Shown piece by piece: positions 9,201 to 22,421 of a stretch of 64,000 nt of DNA. A program made the translations under genes and the position numbers. This stretch comes from Ancylostoma caninum. Lineage: Eukaryota; Nematoda; Chromadorea; Rhabditida; Ancylostomatidae. Numbering within the stretch: the first letter of the stretch is position 1; every line of letters begins with the position of its first letter. The notes beneath the pieces are model-generated. The model was not told where the DNA came from, did not search any database, and worked only from the letters and a program-made list of their open reading frames with translations. The stretch spans positions 74,501 through 138,500 of the forward strand of contig JBAJFG010000138.1 of NCBI GenBank assembly GCA_037903475.1, in the 5' to 3' direction.

Positions 9201-12056
9201 ATGCGTTAACGTTCGTTGTGAAGCACAAGTTCTAGTGAGTATTTCATGGCAGTCCCCATTGGCTATACTCTGGCGCAATTTGCCCCTAGAGCCCTAACGT
9301 GCTGATGCAAGTGCAAGAAATAACCATTACTGCATTAGCGGTGCGATGGGCTGCAGAACAATATTGAAAACTTACGCAATAATGCATGTCAACAACACGT
9401 TACGAACTATGGCTCACACTTTCTAGCTGATACGTGCGGCGGTATTATTCATTTATTATATTTACAAGGACATGTCATGATCGGGACATACTCTTACGAT
9501 GTCGGACCACCATACTTTGGTGTCCGGCCACGGAAAAGCTACGAAGAGAAGCGGCATTGAATATGAAAATTGCATAACTAATTTACGCCAGGAACGAAAG
9601 TTACTAATGTTCTCTGAACAACTTACTGATCAACACCGGTTCCCGCTCAAGTTGCAAATGTTAGCAGAACGTTTTGCAAGTCCCATCGTTGCCTTGCCAG
9701 CAATCGGTTGATACCTGCATGACTTGCGAAACGAACTGTTGCCTTGTCAGGTTAGAGATGACATGAATGGTTATCTTCCTGTTTGCTCCGCTTTCTTCTG
9801 ACGGTGTGGTAAAACTTATAGCTAATGCCAGATGAATGCTGTCATATCATCGAATATTACGTAGTTCTCCACACCAAAAGGATTTCCCCCTCGATAACAG
9901 ACCTACTTCTATGTATGCAACGCAGTAAGAGAACAATGGTTGTTGGGTCTTGATGACAGGAACGACTGTAGCATGAAGTGAGTAGTGCACACCAGGCCAG
10001 CATTGAACAGTTCATCTTCGGAATTTTTGGGGAGGTTTACCATGTAGATTAAGGGACGATACCACGAAGGTGCACCACATCACTTAATTCTTGGTTTTGC
10101 GTCCGGTGTGTGGCACGTGGCATTGTGGGTGTTGCCCAGACATTCTCTCGGAGTTTGCATGAACAATTTCGATATGTCGACATGCTATTTCAAGGATGTT
10201 GCCTTGCCATTTACTACTGTTCGGAGTAATTTGGTCGGTCTTCAGCTCTAAATTCTCTGGACATTTTCCGGGTGTTATCTTACCCTTTCCAGGTTTTTCT
10301 CTATGCACCTGCGGCAGGCTAGCACATCCACCAGCCAGGCAACAATCTGTAAAATGTTCAGGCGGCGAAGTTCAGACTGCATGTCCTTCTAGGGGCAGGC
10401 TATTAGTAAATTACAGATAAGTGTGTTATCCTTGAAAATAAAGAAACAGGCTGACATTTCCGTATACCAGGAGCAGCCTGTTCAACTGTAAGCGTATTTG
10501 GTACCCTACAGGCTTGTTCAACTGGCATAAGAAAGCCATAATACCTGAAATCGAGGAAAGGCCATCCATTTAAGGCAAATTAGAATGGCATCGCACTGAA
10601 ACATCGTTTGTGTTCGATTCTTAATCATCTGAACTACGATGATTTGCACCAGACGGAATGCGTAAGAAGTACTCTTCTCATTAGTCGTTTTCAATTTTTC
10701 AAAGGTGGAACCTGCTCGGTCTGCCGAGAATGAAATGCACGTGAATTGGCAGAAAACCGTCAGGAACCATTATTTTTTGAGATCGCGTTCCGCTGCCGGT
10801 GTCTGGAGAATATGACCGATGGAGTGTTAGAGGTGGTTGCCCTGTGTTGTCAACGTAGTTGAAAGCATTGCAAAGGTACAACAAGCACCTCAACTGCTAC
10901 AAATCACAGCCTCATCGAATCCTTCCTTGAACGGCTCAGTGACTATTTTAGGAGGTTTCACCTAAACGGTCGGAGCCCATTTGTTGAGAACCTTCAGGGG
11001 ATGGATCATTTCCGACAGTTCAATAAGACAAAAGGATATGCAGCATATGCAGCAAGTTTATTTCAGTGATCATTATCCTTGTTTGGTTTCTGCTCATTAC
11101 AGATCATTCCGAAACGCATTGGAAAGATTAAATATACATATTTTTATCAGACTAAATTTTCAAATGTTCACAGAACAGTAGCAATGGGAACACATATAGA
11201 GTAGATACATATGGTGGTTGGAACAGGTCCTCTGAAGGTCAATCACTGCAAATGGTAGAAAGTGAAAATTGTATTATAATTATAGTCTTGTAGCCTAGAG
11301 GGTGTATCGATAACTTTGTCTGCAACTACCCCTGCACCACGGTGTTGATCGGTTGATCACTGGTTCGATCGATGGGGAGCGCTGCAAGATGAGCCGACCT
11401 GGAGGCAAAGACTTGATGACAAGAGAACAACATCAACATGGAAGGAATCACACCATATTCGTGTAAAAACTTACAAAAAATGTGTAAAAACTATACGAAC
11501 CAGCCGACACCACGACGCGATCACGTAATTGCGGACAAAGTCGCAAATGATGTCCCTAAGCTGCAAGGCTATACAACGTTAGTATTTAGTTCTGTTTAAA
11601 ACGTCTGCGATGTAAATAACCTAACACGTGAAATCGTTTCACTGAAATAAGGTTTTATGGCCGTTTCACTTTAGTGTGCCATAGAGCTGTAATTGTATTG
11701 TCATTAAATATGTATGTCGTCGTTATTCATAGCAATAATTCAAACATTAAAAGAACAAGAAATCGGCAACCATTCTTCGTAGCGTAGAATTTGCAAGAAT
11801 ATGAAATAACTGCGCGGATAAGGCCACTGTACCTGAAGAGCAGAAAGAGATAAAAAGTGCTGTCGAAGAGTGACTATGTATGTACATATTTAGCTCTTCC
11901 GTTCCATCCAGTACTCATAGGGCTCGAAGTTCACAGATGTAGGCACCGAGTTCTCTTGTCGTACGTATCTTTGTGAAATTTTTGTGTGATTAAGGATATT
12001 AAAAATACGTTCCAGAAAATCTAAAGGTCCTATCTGCTGAAGCCTTCATTTCTGAG
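6204..12056. other. Gene-free stretch
   Basis: No coding exon, RNA gene or complete transposon could be supported. ORFs are short, overlapping and lack family features. Minor structures are a CATA/TATG dyad near 7630-7660 and short inverted repeats near 8952-9095 (TGTCGAAAA and TTTTCGACA). Confidence 0.5.
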
Positions 12057-12959
12057 TTCATCACCAGGGCGCAGCACTAGGTGGTCAGTGTCGGTTGGGG
12101 AGTACTAAGTCCTGTCGGATTCCGAAATGGGCTACTAAGTACCTACACACTAGGATTCTTTCAGGAAAGGCAGATAGCACTAAAAAGTGACTTAAATAAG
12201 CGTTAGTGAGAAGACGAATGATGTTTCAGCAAGAAATGCATACCATTTAGCGAAGACAGCCTAAATCATCTCAAATTCAAGCTAAAATCCTCGAAAAACC
12301 GATCTCAGTACGGAACTGTGAAGATGCCGCTAGAACCCGTTGAAGTTGTTATAGGACCTGTCAGATACAAGAAATTGTCATTGGAGCGTGGTTTTTTCTC
12401 TCAAACCTGAAACTTTCCCAGGAAATTTCTCTCGTTTGGGGAAGTGTTCCGATACGCTGTCAGCTCCAAGAAATGCGCCTCTGTGGTACCAACTCTCCCC
12501 CAAAGTGGCACCGTTCGTTTTTGAGAAAAACCGTCATTAATGTTCAAAAAGTGGTTTTTGATCATTTTTTGACCATTAATGACGGTTTTTTTCGAAAACG
12601 AAGACGGTTTCTCAAAAACGAAAGATGCCACTTTGGGGGGATACTCGTTGGTATAGTGCGCATCTACAATCAAAATTCCAACATGTTACGTCTCCTACAG
12701 GTTGAGCAACACCAGATTATCACTGGAGCGCACCAGAATGCAGAGTAGGGATGGAGTACATGGTTGAACAACGGTGGTCTTCAGCCACGAGTTCGATGAT
12801 CCTCCAGAAGTGCTTCTCTGAAGCCTGCTTGTCTCTAACATCAGTAGACGGTTAGCGGTTGGCTACGCCCCGGACACTGGTGCTGAGCCCCCTGAATCTG
12901 CAGGACGCTACTAAGTCCTGGTGGTCAATGACCACCTGGTGCTGCGCCCTGTTCATCAC
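12057..12959. mobile_element. hAT-like non-autonomous DNA element, 887 bp with 8-bp target duplication
   Basis: The element spans 12065-12951. Its ends are inverted copies of CAGGGCGCAGCAC-T/C-AGGTGGTCA (23 bp, one difference). The flanks carry the same 8-bp direct repeat TTCATCAC at 12057-12064 and 12952-12959. CAGGG-type termini with an 8-bp target site duplication are the hallmark of the hAT superfamily. No transposase frame is present, so it would need a partner in trans. A second inverted repeat sits in its middle (12471-12665). Confidence 0.85.
12471..12665. repeat. Long inverted repeat inside the hAT-like element
   Basis: The left arm contains CCCCCAAAGTGGCA, CGTTCGTTTTTGAGAAA and AACCGTCATTAATG. 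The right arm carries their complements in reverse order (CATTAATGACGG, TTTCTCAAAAACGAA, TGCCACTTTGGGGG). Arms are about 80-90 bp around a short centre, enough to form a long hairpin if transcribed. Confidence 0.85.
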
Positions 12960-13380
12960 ACTATATTGAAGCACTGTATCTCATCGAAAATTATCGGCTA
13001 CCATTAAAGACTTCTTAGAAATAGTCTAAGAGCCAAATTTAACCGTGTGTCTGCAATTGCACTCGATTTATGCCCTATGATTCCCAATTGTACAACTCTC
13101 CCAGAAATGTACAACTCTCCATACTATGGCCCTCGATTTCCGAGATTTCCACGGTGTACCTTTTCACATCCTTCCCCATTTGCGGAGCCTACAAGCTTTC
13201 TTCTTTGTAAAAGAACGAGAAGTATCCAAAAGTATTAACTAATTAATTTATTTACTCGTCCATTTATAGGTTTAATTTATTGTTCTAAGGAAAAATGATA
13301 GAGCCACCCTATCTAGACCAGGTTAGGGCCATCGTACAGTATTTTCTGTTTATTTTCTGTTCTACAGATGCACACACATA

Positions 13381-13496
13381 GATCAGCATCAGATTCGTGC
13401 GCTGAATTGTTTGCCGAAAAAACAGGGGAGCGCTGACCGTAGCCCGCCCACGGTATGTAGCTATAAAACGGCGTCGGTCCGCAGTCTGGTCACAGC
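13381..13496 (+). promoter_or_regulatory. Promoter module of SXP-like gene 1
   Basis: In order the module has GATCAGCATCAGATT with the GCTGAATTGTTTGCC stretch, the box CCCGCCCA at 13443-13450, and TATAAAA at 13462-13468, 35 bases before the ATG. The same order and spacing recur before the other paralogs, while the DNA around the modules has diverged. Confidence 0.7.
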
Positions 13497-16022
13497 ATGT
13501 CTCGAGCCGTTCTCGCCTTCCTTGTTGGCTTCATTGCCATCGCCAATGCCCATCCTCCTTTCTTCTTTGGAAGAGGAATGGTGGGTTTTCTTGGATCTCC
13601 TTTGTTAAGACTTGCACCTAAGTACAAAGAAGTTGAGTCATTGGTTAGATTACTGGTTTTTGGAGTCGAATTACTAGTTAGATCCACCTTTAAATTAAAT
13701 TTGCAGTTTTGTCTTAATTATAGCCCTTACGTGCCTTCACCTATGTAGATTACATAAGTGCTTGTGCATAAATTCCACAAAAGGCAAAAAAAAAATCACT
13801 GCATTCCCAATAGTCCATTGTAAAATTCCTCTAGTTGAACGTGACAATTTGATTAAACTACTTTTTATCTGTGAATTCCGAGTAGTCCCCGAGAAAATGG
13901 TGAAGTATTATTCTTATCCACAAATATGCCTTTACTTTGCTCAATAGCTCGCGCAATTCTGGATAGAAGCGGTTCTACCTGCTCTGCACCTATGAACGGT
14001 CCTATTTGCACTGCATTTGCATGACGGCGCCAGCTCCAACATCTTGGCCCATGGTTGACAAAACTGCACTGCTTCATTGCTTCGAGTTTTGAGCTTGAAT
14101 CTTTTTCCAACGTTTTGAGCTTAATTTTCGCTTCGAGCTTAAATTTTGGTAGTCGTATTGAACTTAAGTGCAATTTTCAAACTTGGTGCTCACCGTGGAG
14201 TTCAACGTGCGCGGGCGGGCGTGGTGGGAAATGCTGGTGATTGATGCCATAAGTATTAACGAGGACAAGTTTTCTCGTTGATACGTGGCAGTAGATGGGG
14301 AAGAAGCCTAGGCTCGGTTTTGTTTTTCAATGTCCGCCGGTTTTAACCCTTCTTTGGTGCTTGCTTGGGCAGAAATTTGTGTTTCCCTTTAGTTTTTCAA
14401 GGGCCGAAATGACTGTTGCGTGAAACAGGTAACATTTTTCCAGCGCTGTCAATAACTCTTCACCATGGTGAGTGCGTCAGCAATAACTAACCAGTCACGA
14501 ATCCTAGTTTAACATCGGTATTCGCCCTATCGTTGCAATAGTCACAGCAGTGCACTCTTAGAAAAACTCAATTACCTCATATTTGTGGATGTGTGGATAG
14601 AAATGTGCAGCACCCCTCGCTACTGCTCTCCATTTTTGCCCCACTGAGAGTGCAACCAAAGAAACCTCGAAGGAGGAACGTGAATATACAAAACCATAAA
14701 AATGTTTGGATAAAGGGAGTGTTTCTCTGACGTTTTCTCCTAAGAAATGATATCACTTGTTGTTCATTCTTACAAATCCCTCGGCTTTCGCAGAACTCTA
14801 AAAAACCTGTTAACCTAGCGAGCGCCGAAAGCGAAACCCTGAAGAAGCCGAAGCAGAAGGCTACGACTCCTCATGAACATTTTTGTGCATTATTTCCACT
14901 AATTTTCTCTGATCGTGAACAGTCGAATAAGCAAGCCCATTGTCTTGTAGAAGCAGTGTTCTTGTTGAGCATTATCTACTAATGAAACTAGATCCAACTA
15001 CTGAAATTACATTCAATTATCAAAATAATATTTAGTTATTAGTGCTTTCATAATTTATTACCAGTAGAATTCCCAAAAATCACCTTTCCAATGCACTCGA
15101 GATTTGACTCATCGAGTGTAGTCCATATTTCTTCCGTTTTGTTTTTGCTAGCACTTTGTAAAACTTTTTGGAGCATAATCCTATGCCACCAATTACCCTA
15201 GAATCTTTATAATTTTATGCAAACATTTGGGTTTCATCTGAACTGGAGATGAACAACAAGGTAAGAAGGAGCTTGTTCAGGGCCCTCCACCTCCTCCTCC
15301 ATGTGGACTTCCACCATTCATTGACAAACTACCAGCAGATGCGCAGAAGAAATTGCAAGAAATCTGGAAGAACTACAAGCAGGGTGAGAAATGCTACACC
15401 GAGCATGGCCAGACCAGGGAGCTTGTGAGTTTTTCTTTTAATTACATTAGCTTTGCTCAGAGATACTACCGTTCTTCTTTTCAGATAGAATCGCTCCCGA
15501 AAGAAGTCCGCAAGGCGATATTCAGACACCCTCCCCTTCCGCCACCACTGATGAAACAACCGAAGGATGTTCAGGATCAGTTCAGAGCAATTTTCGAGGA
15601 CAGGTCGATTCCATTCGAGGAGAAGCCTAAGAAGATTCACGAACTTGCGCAGAAAGTACGTATTCCGCTGAGAATTCCAAGTTATGTTCAAGGTACAACC
15701 ACCAAGGAGAAGTTTTCAGGTATTGAAGGGAGAAGACCTAAAGCAGTTCAACGACTTCCACAACAAGATGGAGGAGCACAGGAAGAACATGGAAGAGCTG
15801 GTAATATTAAACAGAAATTTGCCATCCTAGTAACATTCTTCTCTGATTTTTTTCTCATTTCAGGCTCAGAAACTCTCACCAGAGGCCAAGCAAGCGTACG
15901 ATAAGATTACCGAGCTTCACAAACAGAAGCATCAAATCATTTCGAACCTGAGCGAGGCAGCCAGAGATGAGCTGTTCGATCTGTGGAAGGAACGACGCGA
16001 CTCGTTCCCCAGGCCTCGTTAG
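13497..16022 (+). CDS. SXP/RAL-2-like (Ani s 5-type) secreted protein, paralog 1
   Basis: Five phase-0 exons give 212 residues: 13497-13580, 15281-15424, 15485-15655, 15720-15800 and 15864-16022. All introns are GT-AG. Residues 1-18 form a signal peptide (MSRAVLAFLVGFIAIANA, cut before HPP). A poly-proline stretch and LPPFIDKLP follow (about 29-47), then a helix-rich region to the C-terminus with LSPEAKQAYDKI and LSEAARDELFDLW. Cysteines 36 and 66 are kept in the paralogs and may pair. The LPPF...LP start and the helical repeats fit the nematode SXP/RAL-2 family (DUF148, Ani s 5-like), secreted proteins and antigens of parasitic nematodes with no firm biochemical role. A poly(A) signal AATAAA lies at 16119-16124. 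This is the best-preserved copy. The family call is by pattern, without a search. Confidence 0.75.
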
Positions 16023-16118
16023 CTTGCCTGAGAGAAAACTACCGGTCGACCTTGTGATTAATACTATACGTGTGTACATAACACAGTAATCATGGATTTG
16101 ACTCGTCTAACAATGAGT

Positions 16119-16124
16119 AATAAA
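16119..16124 (+). promoter_or_regulatory. Poly(A) signal AATAAA of gene 1
   Basis: AATAAA lies 97 bases after the stop codon, within the AATGAGTAATAAAA context that recurs as AATGAGCAATAAAG after gene 2. Confidence 0.7.
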
Positions 16125-19100
16125 ACATATTTGAAGGACAGTGCCTGTTTTAACGCTGCAGGTAGAAATCTGGGACAAACCCGAGGTTATCGCAATCAGA
16201 ATTACAACTTACACCAGCTACAGCTTATTTTTTGGGTGCCTAAAAGTACCATATGGAAACAGAAGACAAAACAGATATTCAGAGGATCGATCACTCTGGA
16301 TTGCACAAACTCAAAATCATGTTCTTGGATCGCAAGAAATTCGTAGCAGCGGTGCAAACAACCTAATATGGAAGTGAAATCTCTTCAGCAAAGAAACTTA
16401 TGAGAGTTTATGGCCATTTTGCGCGTTTCTGCCATAGAGCAGTAGTGGCACAAGATTGGCAGTAAATCGTCAGATAAGCTTTCGCGTTCTTCTCAAATAT
16501 TCGTACCTCCCTCTTCTCGAAATGGGCCAATTGTTTATGGTCGTTTAAGAACGCTTTGCTTGCTCTGCATGCGTGTTTTTCCAAATAATAACATGATTTT
16601 ATCCGGATTTTAATAATTGGAAATAATGATCGAATTCGAGCTTAGCACCTCACATGGTGTTATTCAAACACCGTTATTAAGACAAACGTTTCAACAGTTC
16701 GTCGTTCGCCTAGATGAGATTCCGCTAGATCCATGGAGCTCCAGGTAAGAGTCATCTTTCACTGAAGACCTAACAGTGATCTCGCTGACACGAGTTGCAC
16801 GAGTTGAATGCACTAGGAGAAGAAGTGTTTGATCGGATATTCGGGTAAACTTGAACTTCCATCCCTCTAAAGACGTCGAACTGCTGGAACGTCATATACT
16901 ATAAAGGTGCTCGAAGGCATAGCGCATGAATTCAACCGAACAACTACATCATGCTTAGGTTCCAAGAAGAGAGGACATGGATCTTACTCACTTGCCTCAT
17001 TTTTCCTTTTGCATTCGCCAAAAAGCCGAGCTAACTGAGCCCTGAGCCCCTCCCCCTTCCAAAAAGGCTTCGCGTGCAAGTTTACAAAAACAGAGTGGTC
17101 CAGAACAATGAATCGTAGGACTATGTGAGGGTCACTTCTGTGTGGCAGATCCATGTGCGAAGGGAGATAAACAACTGTCAAGCTCCGCGTCAGTGTTTTT
17201 ACTGAGAAAAACTGCACAAGAAGTTGGTGATCAAAACTCGGGATGTTCATAAGTCAGAACCTACGTCGTACTTAATGTACAATCCTTATCTGACAGCCAA
17301 AAAGAAGACAGATTTTATTTGCTTCCGATTTGCCAGATTTTCTTGCGGTTGCTAACTCGATGAGAATTATAGTTCGATTCCACAATTGCTGAAATCCACG
17401 AGTATGGCGGATTGGGCTTCAAATTATGTTGACCTTAATTTAAAGCAAAACTGCAATCGAAGCACTTCGAAGAGTAAATTTGTATAAAAAAAGAAGTGAA
17501 AGTTTGTACGTTTACTTGTTTATGTGTGTGTATATTCCAAATTGAAAACGCGGAGGGTAAACCAATCTGGAAGAAATCTCGCACGCATACCTAATGGGGC
17601 TGTTGGAGCTCATGCGGTACTTTTCACCCGAAATTGCCATTCTATCTCATCGATTGCATCAATTTTGTTCATATTTCGCTATTTTCGCCAAGGATTCATG
17701 GCGACCTTAGCTCTTCAATACGCTGAACACGAATATGGCAATCATTTCAAACGACGACATCGATCTACTAATTTCATCGATTTTTTTCAAACGACGACAT
17801 CGATCTACTAATTTCATCGATTTTTTTCAATCTCGCTCATCAGTGACATCCACAGCACAGTGACCGCGAATGTCATGACCAACAAATCTATCAATCTATT
17901 GATTTTCGCGCTGTTGCACGGACACGGATCATTAGCTCGTCTTCTAGGGTTCATAAACACACTGAACAGGAAATGACAATTCCTTCTTATTTCCATGAGA
18001 TTATTGTCAAATTAGATTTACATATTTTTCCGCTTACAAACCAGTGAAGGAAGGTTCAGTGAGGTTTTTTTAAACCTGTTGATCTCCAAAGTGACGAGCA
18101 TATTGAATGGACTGTTCGATTACATCAGTTTATCAATTTGATTAAAAAGCAGTTGCCCGCGTTAGTGTGAAATAGCCGGGGATAATAAAACACCCGAGCA
18201 CAGGGTATGTCGTCTAGTCTGCATATTATTCATCAGAGCACCAAGACAAAGGCAGACTTCGAGTGTGGCTCGTAAGACTTGGTTTGCGTAGTTTTTTTTT
18301 TGTTTTTCTATTTTCTATCCTTGCTCTGATTATGCTTGTGTTGCGAGCTCTGTGGTATAGTCGCGACTGGTGATTCTGATTCACTGCTGGTTTCTTTTCG
18401 CCATGTTGCTATATCTTTACCTGTAACTAAGGCGAGTGCACCTTTGACCGGCCAGGTTTGGCCACCGACATGTACACTGTAGACACGGTATCTCACAGAA
18501 TCCTCTCAAATTCCGAAAATAGGGGTTATTCGATGCGATTAACACAAATTTGCATTCATTTTGTATCAGAACCGCCGTGGGGAAATTACGGTAGGTGGTG
18601 GAAAAACGTAGTTAATTCTGGCGCCACAGCGAGCTTAAAACGGGTAGTAGGAAGGCCAAGTATTTTTCGTCTCACTAACAGGGATAGCCAGGGTCGCAGA
18701 AGGCAAGGGCGGATTTTATGGCCCGATCAGGAGTGCAGTATTGTAGCGGAGAGAGTTGCGGGACTTCTAATACCCGAATTGCCCCAGGGCGTGACCGGCT
18801 GATGTAAGCAGCAGACAATATTATGACTAAAAGATGAGAAAAATACATTAGATCACAGAGCCCTGTTCAGAAAACCTTCCAGAGAGCAGAGAACCTTTGG
18901 TGCTATGGGATGAAGAAGAACTGCTCCAGAAGGAGTTATAGTTAAAGCGATCGGTACATTTTCTGATGCGGTCCTTCTGCATCAGTTAGGTGTGGTACTG
19001 TTGCTAGGAAAAAGAGTTAAGGCTTTTTGCTGTCGCATGGTATCCACAGAACTAGTTTGCAACTCTTTTGAGAACTGCATCCTTTCGATTGAGCAACTGG

Positions 19101-20665
19101 ATCAATTTCTAAAACTACTGCGTACTGACAATGCTGGGAGAAACCATTCCATGCCCCCGCTGCTAATGACCAATAACTAGGTTGGGTATTATCTAGATTA
19201 GCGAAAACGAGCGGGTGTAACTATAGATCGCTTATTTCAAACCATTCTTTGCAGCTGTGTCTCCTTATCCGTGGAAGGAGCAATTGTTGTAACATGGCTT
19301 TCTGGTGGAAACAGATCAGCGACCAAAGAAACAGAGCTAATTCTCTCAACATCCACTTCTGCACGATACTTTGACACAAAACAGTAGTTGTGTTGGCTCC
19401 CACAGAATTCGCGCAGCCATATCAATGAAAACTTTTCCGTCTGCCATGGAGATTTCTTGTGAGTTCTTTGGCTTAACCCAAACCCTCACCCACTCGATGA
19501 GTATGCTGCTTTGAAACAACCGATAACAGCGCCACCCCAGCTCAGGTCGCACAATCTTCTGAATAGCTTCCGTAAAGATATTTGAGTTCGAGGCTACGTC
19601 ACTCAATGTGATCGAATGTCGCTGACGGTACTTTTCTTGATGATGCCACTTCAACATAAGGTATGACTGGATCCAGGTCTCTCTGGTTCCAAGAGTGGTG
19701 CAACATGGCCTCTTTCCCTTTGATGCCTTACATTATTCCCACGTCTTGGTGCTAAATCAGGGCGTTTACCAAAGGAGTGAGATTGAGGGAGCGATCGATG
19801 AAGCTCCTTTCAACTTCTGAACTAGTCAGGGAATGGGAACCAACATTCTCAGGCTGTTTTAAAGCAGCACCCTTTCGTATTTTTATGTTCAAGATTTTGG
19901 TCGATTTTAGGGCTATGAGAGGCCTTGAACCCGGGTGGTGGTCAAGACGTACGCCGCGACGCAACCGCGCCGCACGCATACGCTTTTCAAGTTGAGGTTG
20001 TTTCTTCAAATTTGACACACTAAATGACATCGGTGACCACAGTTCTCTCAGTTTGCGACTTTCGAAAACACTCATCTGTCCCAATAAACCTCAGAAAAGT
20101 TGCCCATATCCACGCAGAACTGCTAGTACCCTAGAAGGCTGTAGCCGCGACGAGCACATGAATCGACCAATCACAGACCAGCAGCGTACCTTCACACAGC
20201 CCTTGAGACCGAGAGCGCAGTAGCGCGAAACACACGAGAAATTCACGAAATCGGGTGCTGCTTCTCGTTCTAATGAGCACGCTCCGTTTGACACCCGTGG
20301 GTTCCACCACGCGAAAGCCACACATGCTTGCACCGAGCGGCCGCGCCTTATATTGACTGGCGCATTAATGGCAGCTGTGTTCACGCAAGGCAGGTGTATT
20401 CACAACTTCAATTAGGAATTCTTCGCAGGTAAGCCATGATTTTTTTCTTCGTTGAACATTTGTTATGTGCTGACAACGTGTTTCACTATCAGAGATTTGA
20501 CTCGCGAGCCTATAAAGAAGCTACCAACTGTCGTATTATTGCAAAAGGCAGGCAACAACTACTTTTTTATTTTCTTCTCAGCTTTTCAAACAAGCGATCC
20601 ACAGTTAACAGCTACCCTGTGGTATGACAGATGAGCTTGGTTCCTCTGGAGCTCGCATAGTACTA
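16125..20665. other. Intergenic DNA between SXP-like genes 1 and 2
   Basis: No gene was recognised. Bases 17120-17245 are a diverged copy of the 3' flank found again at about 27890-28020 and 59590-59720 (shared words GGAGATAAACA and GATCAAAAC), which marks them as part of the duplicated gene unit. An exact 40-bp direct repeat lies at 17746-17825. A GC-richer stretch at 20090-20380 has no recognisable content. Confidence 0.5.
17746..17830. repeat. Two exact copies of a 40-bp unit
   Basis: The unit holding ACGACGACATCGATCTACTA begins at 17746 and again at 17786 with no difference, so it is a recent slippage or tandem duplication. Confidence 0.9.
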
Positions 20666-21578
20666 CAGGGTGACCCAAAAGTTTTTTTTAATGATGGTAA
20701 AATTGAGGAAATGATTTATCAGGACCACTGCCAACAAGAATTCCTGGGTAAAATGGCGTTGGGCGGAAGGGGTACTAGTCGATAATATGATCTGTCCTAC
20801 ACGTTCTGACGCGTTTCATTTCAGGTAACTACTGTACATTAATAGAGCTAACAAGTCAGAGCGTTCTGGACATACCAGCTAACAAGTCTGAACGTGCAGG
20901 ACAGGTCATACTATTGACTTATACCAAGTGCCCCCCCCCCCCCAACTTCATTTTCCCCGAATTCCTTATTCGGATCTCAGAACCCTGTTTCTTATTGGTG
21001 CAGCAGCGACAAAAACGTTCCAAAGTGAAATTGCTTTTGGACATTTGTGCGTTGTCCAAACTTTCCCCCTAGATGCCGTTCAAAAAAGATCCGCAGGGAG
21101 GCTCTCGTGATGTAAACCACAGCAGGACATTCTCTTTCAGAAACACTGGACTGCATGGTAAAGGGGATTAAACATAGGTTGTGAGAGGGCTGAAGACGAA
21201 TCGGGTATCTTAAGCAAGCAACCAGCTTTGAAGCCAGCTCTGGGGTACGAAAACGAATATCCTTCCTGATAGAATATTCAACGCAGCGATCCAGAATATT
21301 TTGAGAAACGTTGTTAGCGCCTAATTTCTTAAAGTCATTACGACATGGTTCCACCCTCGGAACTTCACTCCTATTCGGTAAACGATTCGATAGACGAGCG
21401 AGAATGCCGCTCTGTTGAGGTCACTCTCCTCTTTACCATAGCCTGACTGTCATAGTGGGCATCCTCAGCGATTCTATACTATTATATTTGTTTCCTGATG
21501 TTATAGGAACTCGTATGGTGGAATTGGTTTTTGTCTTTAGCGGACCTTCTCACAGAAAACTTCCACCGTCACCCTGTA
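20664..21578. mobile_element. TA-flanked inverted-repeat element, about 911 bp (Tc1/mariner-type, non-autonomous)
   Basis: CAGGGTGAC at 20666-20674 is matched by GTCACCCTG at 21568-21576. After a short unlike stretch the ends agree again at AAGTTTT. TA dinucleotides flank both ends. No transposase frame was found. Inside lies an inverted repeat of about 45 bp (20765-20812 with 20888-20935, containing CTGTCCTACACGTTC) and a run of 12 Cs near 20930. The TIR is short, so the superfamily is uncertain. Confidence 0.5.
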
Positions 21579-22301
21579 TACCTCACATCACTTTCTTGAT
21601 CCAATGGTCAACATGATGATGCTGCCTCTTCGCTCCTCAGGAATTCTTTAGGATTAGTGTAGAACTTCTTCAACCAGTGCTAGCAGTAGTTCAACAGAAG
21701 GCTCCGGCTATTTCACTTCTACACCGGCTGGAGCTGAGATTTTGCTGAACTTTATCCTCTTTAGTGCCAGTTTCGTTCTCTATGGTCCAAGCTCTTATTT
21801 GTAAGAAAGAAGTGGGCAGACCATCCAAACTCTCTGATTAGGAAATGACCTGCTCGCCAACGCAGAATAGATGCCAGATCTCATAGAAAACTCTATATTT
21901 ATGATGACATGGATGACATTAGTGAAATGGCAGGCAATGGCAAAACACTCCAGAGAAGAAAATAACAAACAGCTGCTCCGCTCTAATTGTCAAGATTTAC
22001 TCTGTAATTGTATCAAATCACAATTAATTGTTAGAATTTTTAAACAAGAGACAACCCAGTCCACTTCGACTTCTTGATGAAGAACAGCATCCAACCGCTT
22101 TTTCATGGGGAAATAGTATATGGGCCCAACCATGTTTCGAGTCAGACAAGATCCTTCTAGTTTCTTCAAGGCTGCTCCTCTCATGAATAAACTTTCCGAA
22201 AATAAAATAATGTGATTGTGAGATGGCTACTGATCCATAAAAACTCGATGTAGGATAACACTCAGTGATTTCGTTTATGTTCTATTCTTCAGATGTACAC
22301 A

Positions 22302-22421
22302 GACAGATCGGCATCACACGTACGCCGAATTGTTTGACAAAAAAGAACTAATGCCTGCTGACCGTTACCGCCCACTGGATGTTCCTATAAAATAGCACGG
22401 TATCCGCAGTCTCGACACGAC
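22302..22421 (+). promoter_or_regulatory. Promoter module of SXP-like gene 2
   Basis: The module has AGATCGGCATCACACGTACG with CCGAATTGTTTGAC, then CCGCCCAC at 22368-22375 and TATAAAA at 22386-22392, 36 bases before the ATG. Confidence 0.7.

Noticed and set aside
15329..15691. 120-codon minus-strand ORF over gene 1 exons 2-3
   Set aside because: It is the antisense shadow of well-supported exons; the same shadow appears over the paralogs (for example 45601-45807).
19914..19940. GAACCCGGGTGGTGG as a possible extra tRNA B box
   Set aside because: No cloverleaf could be formed around it on either strand.
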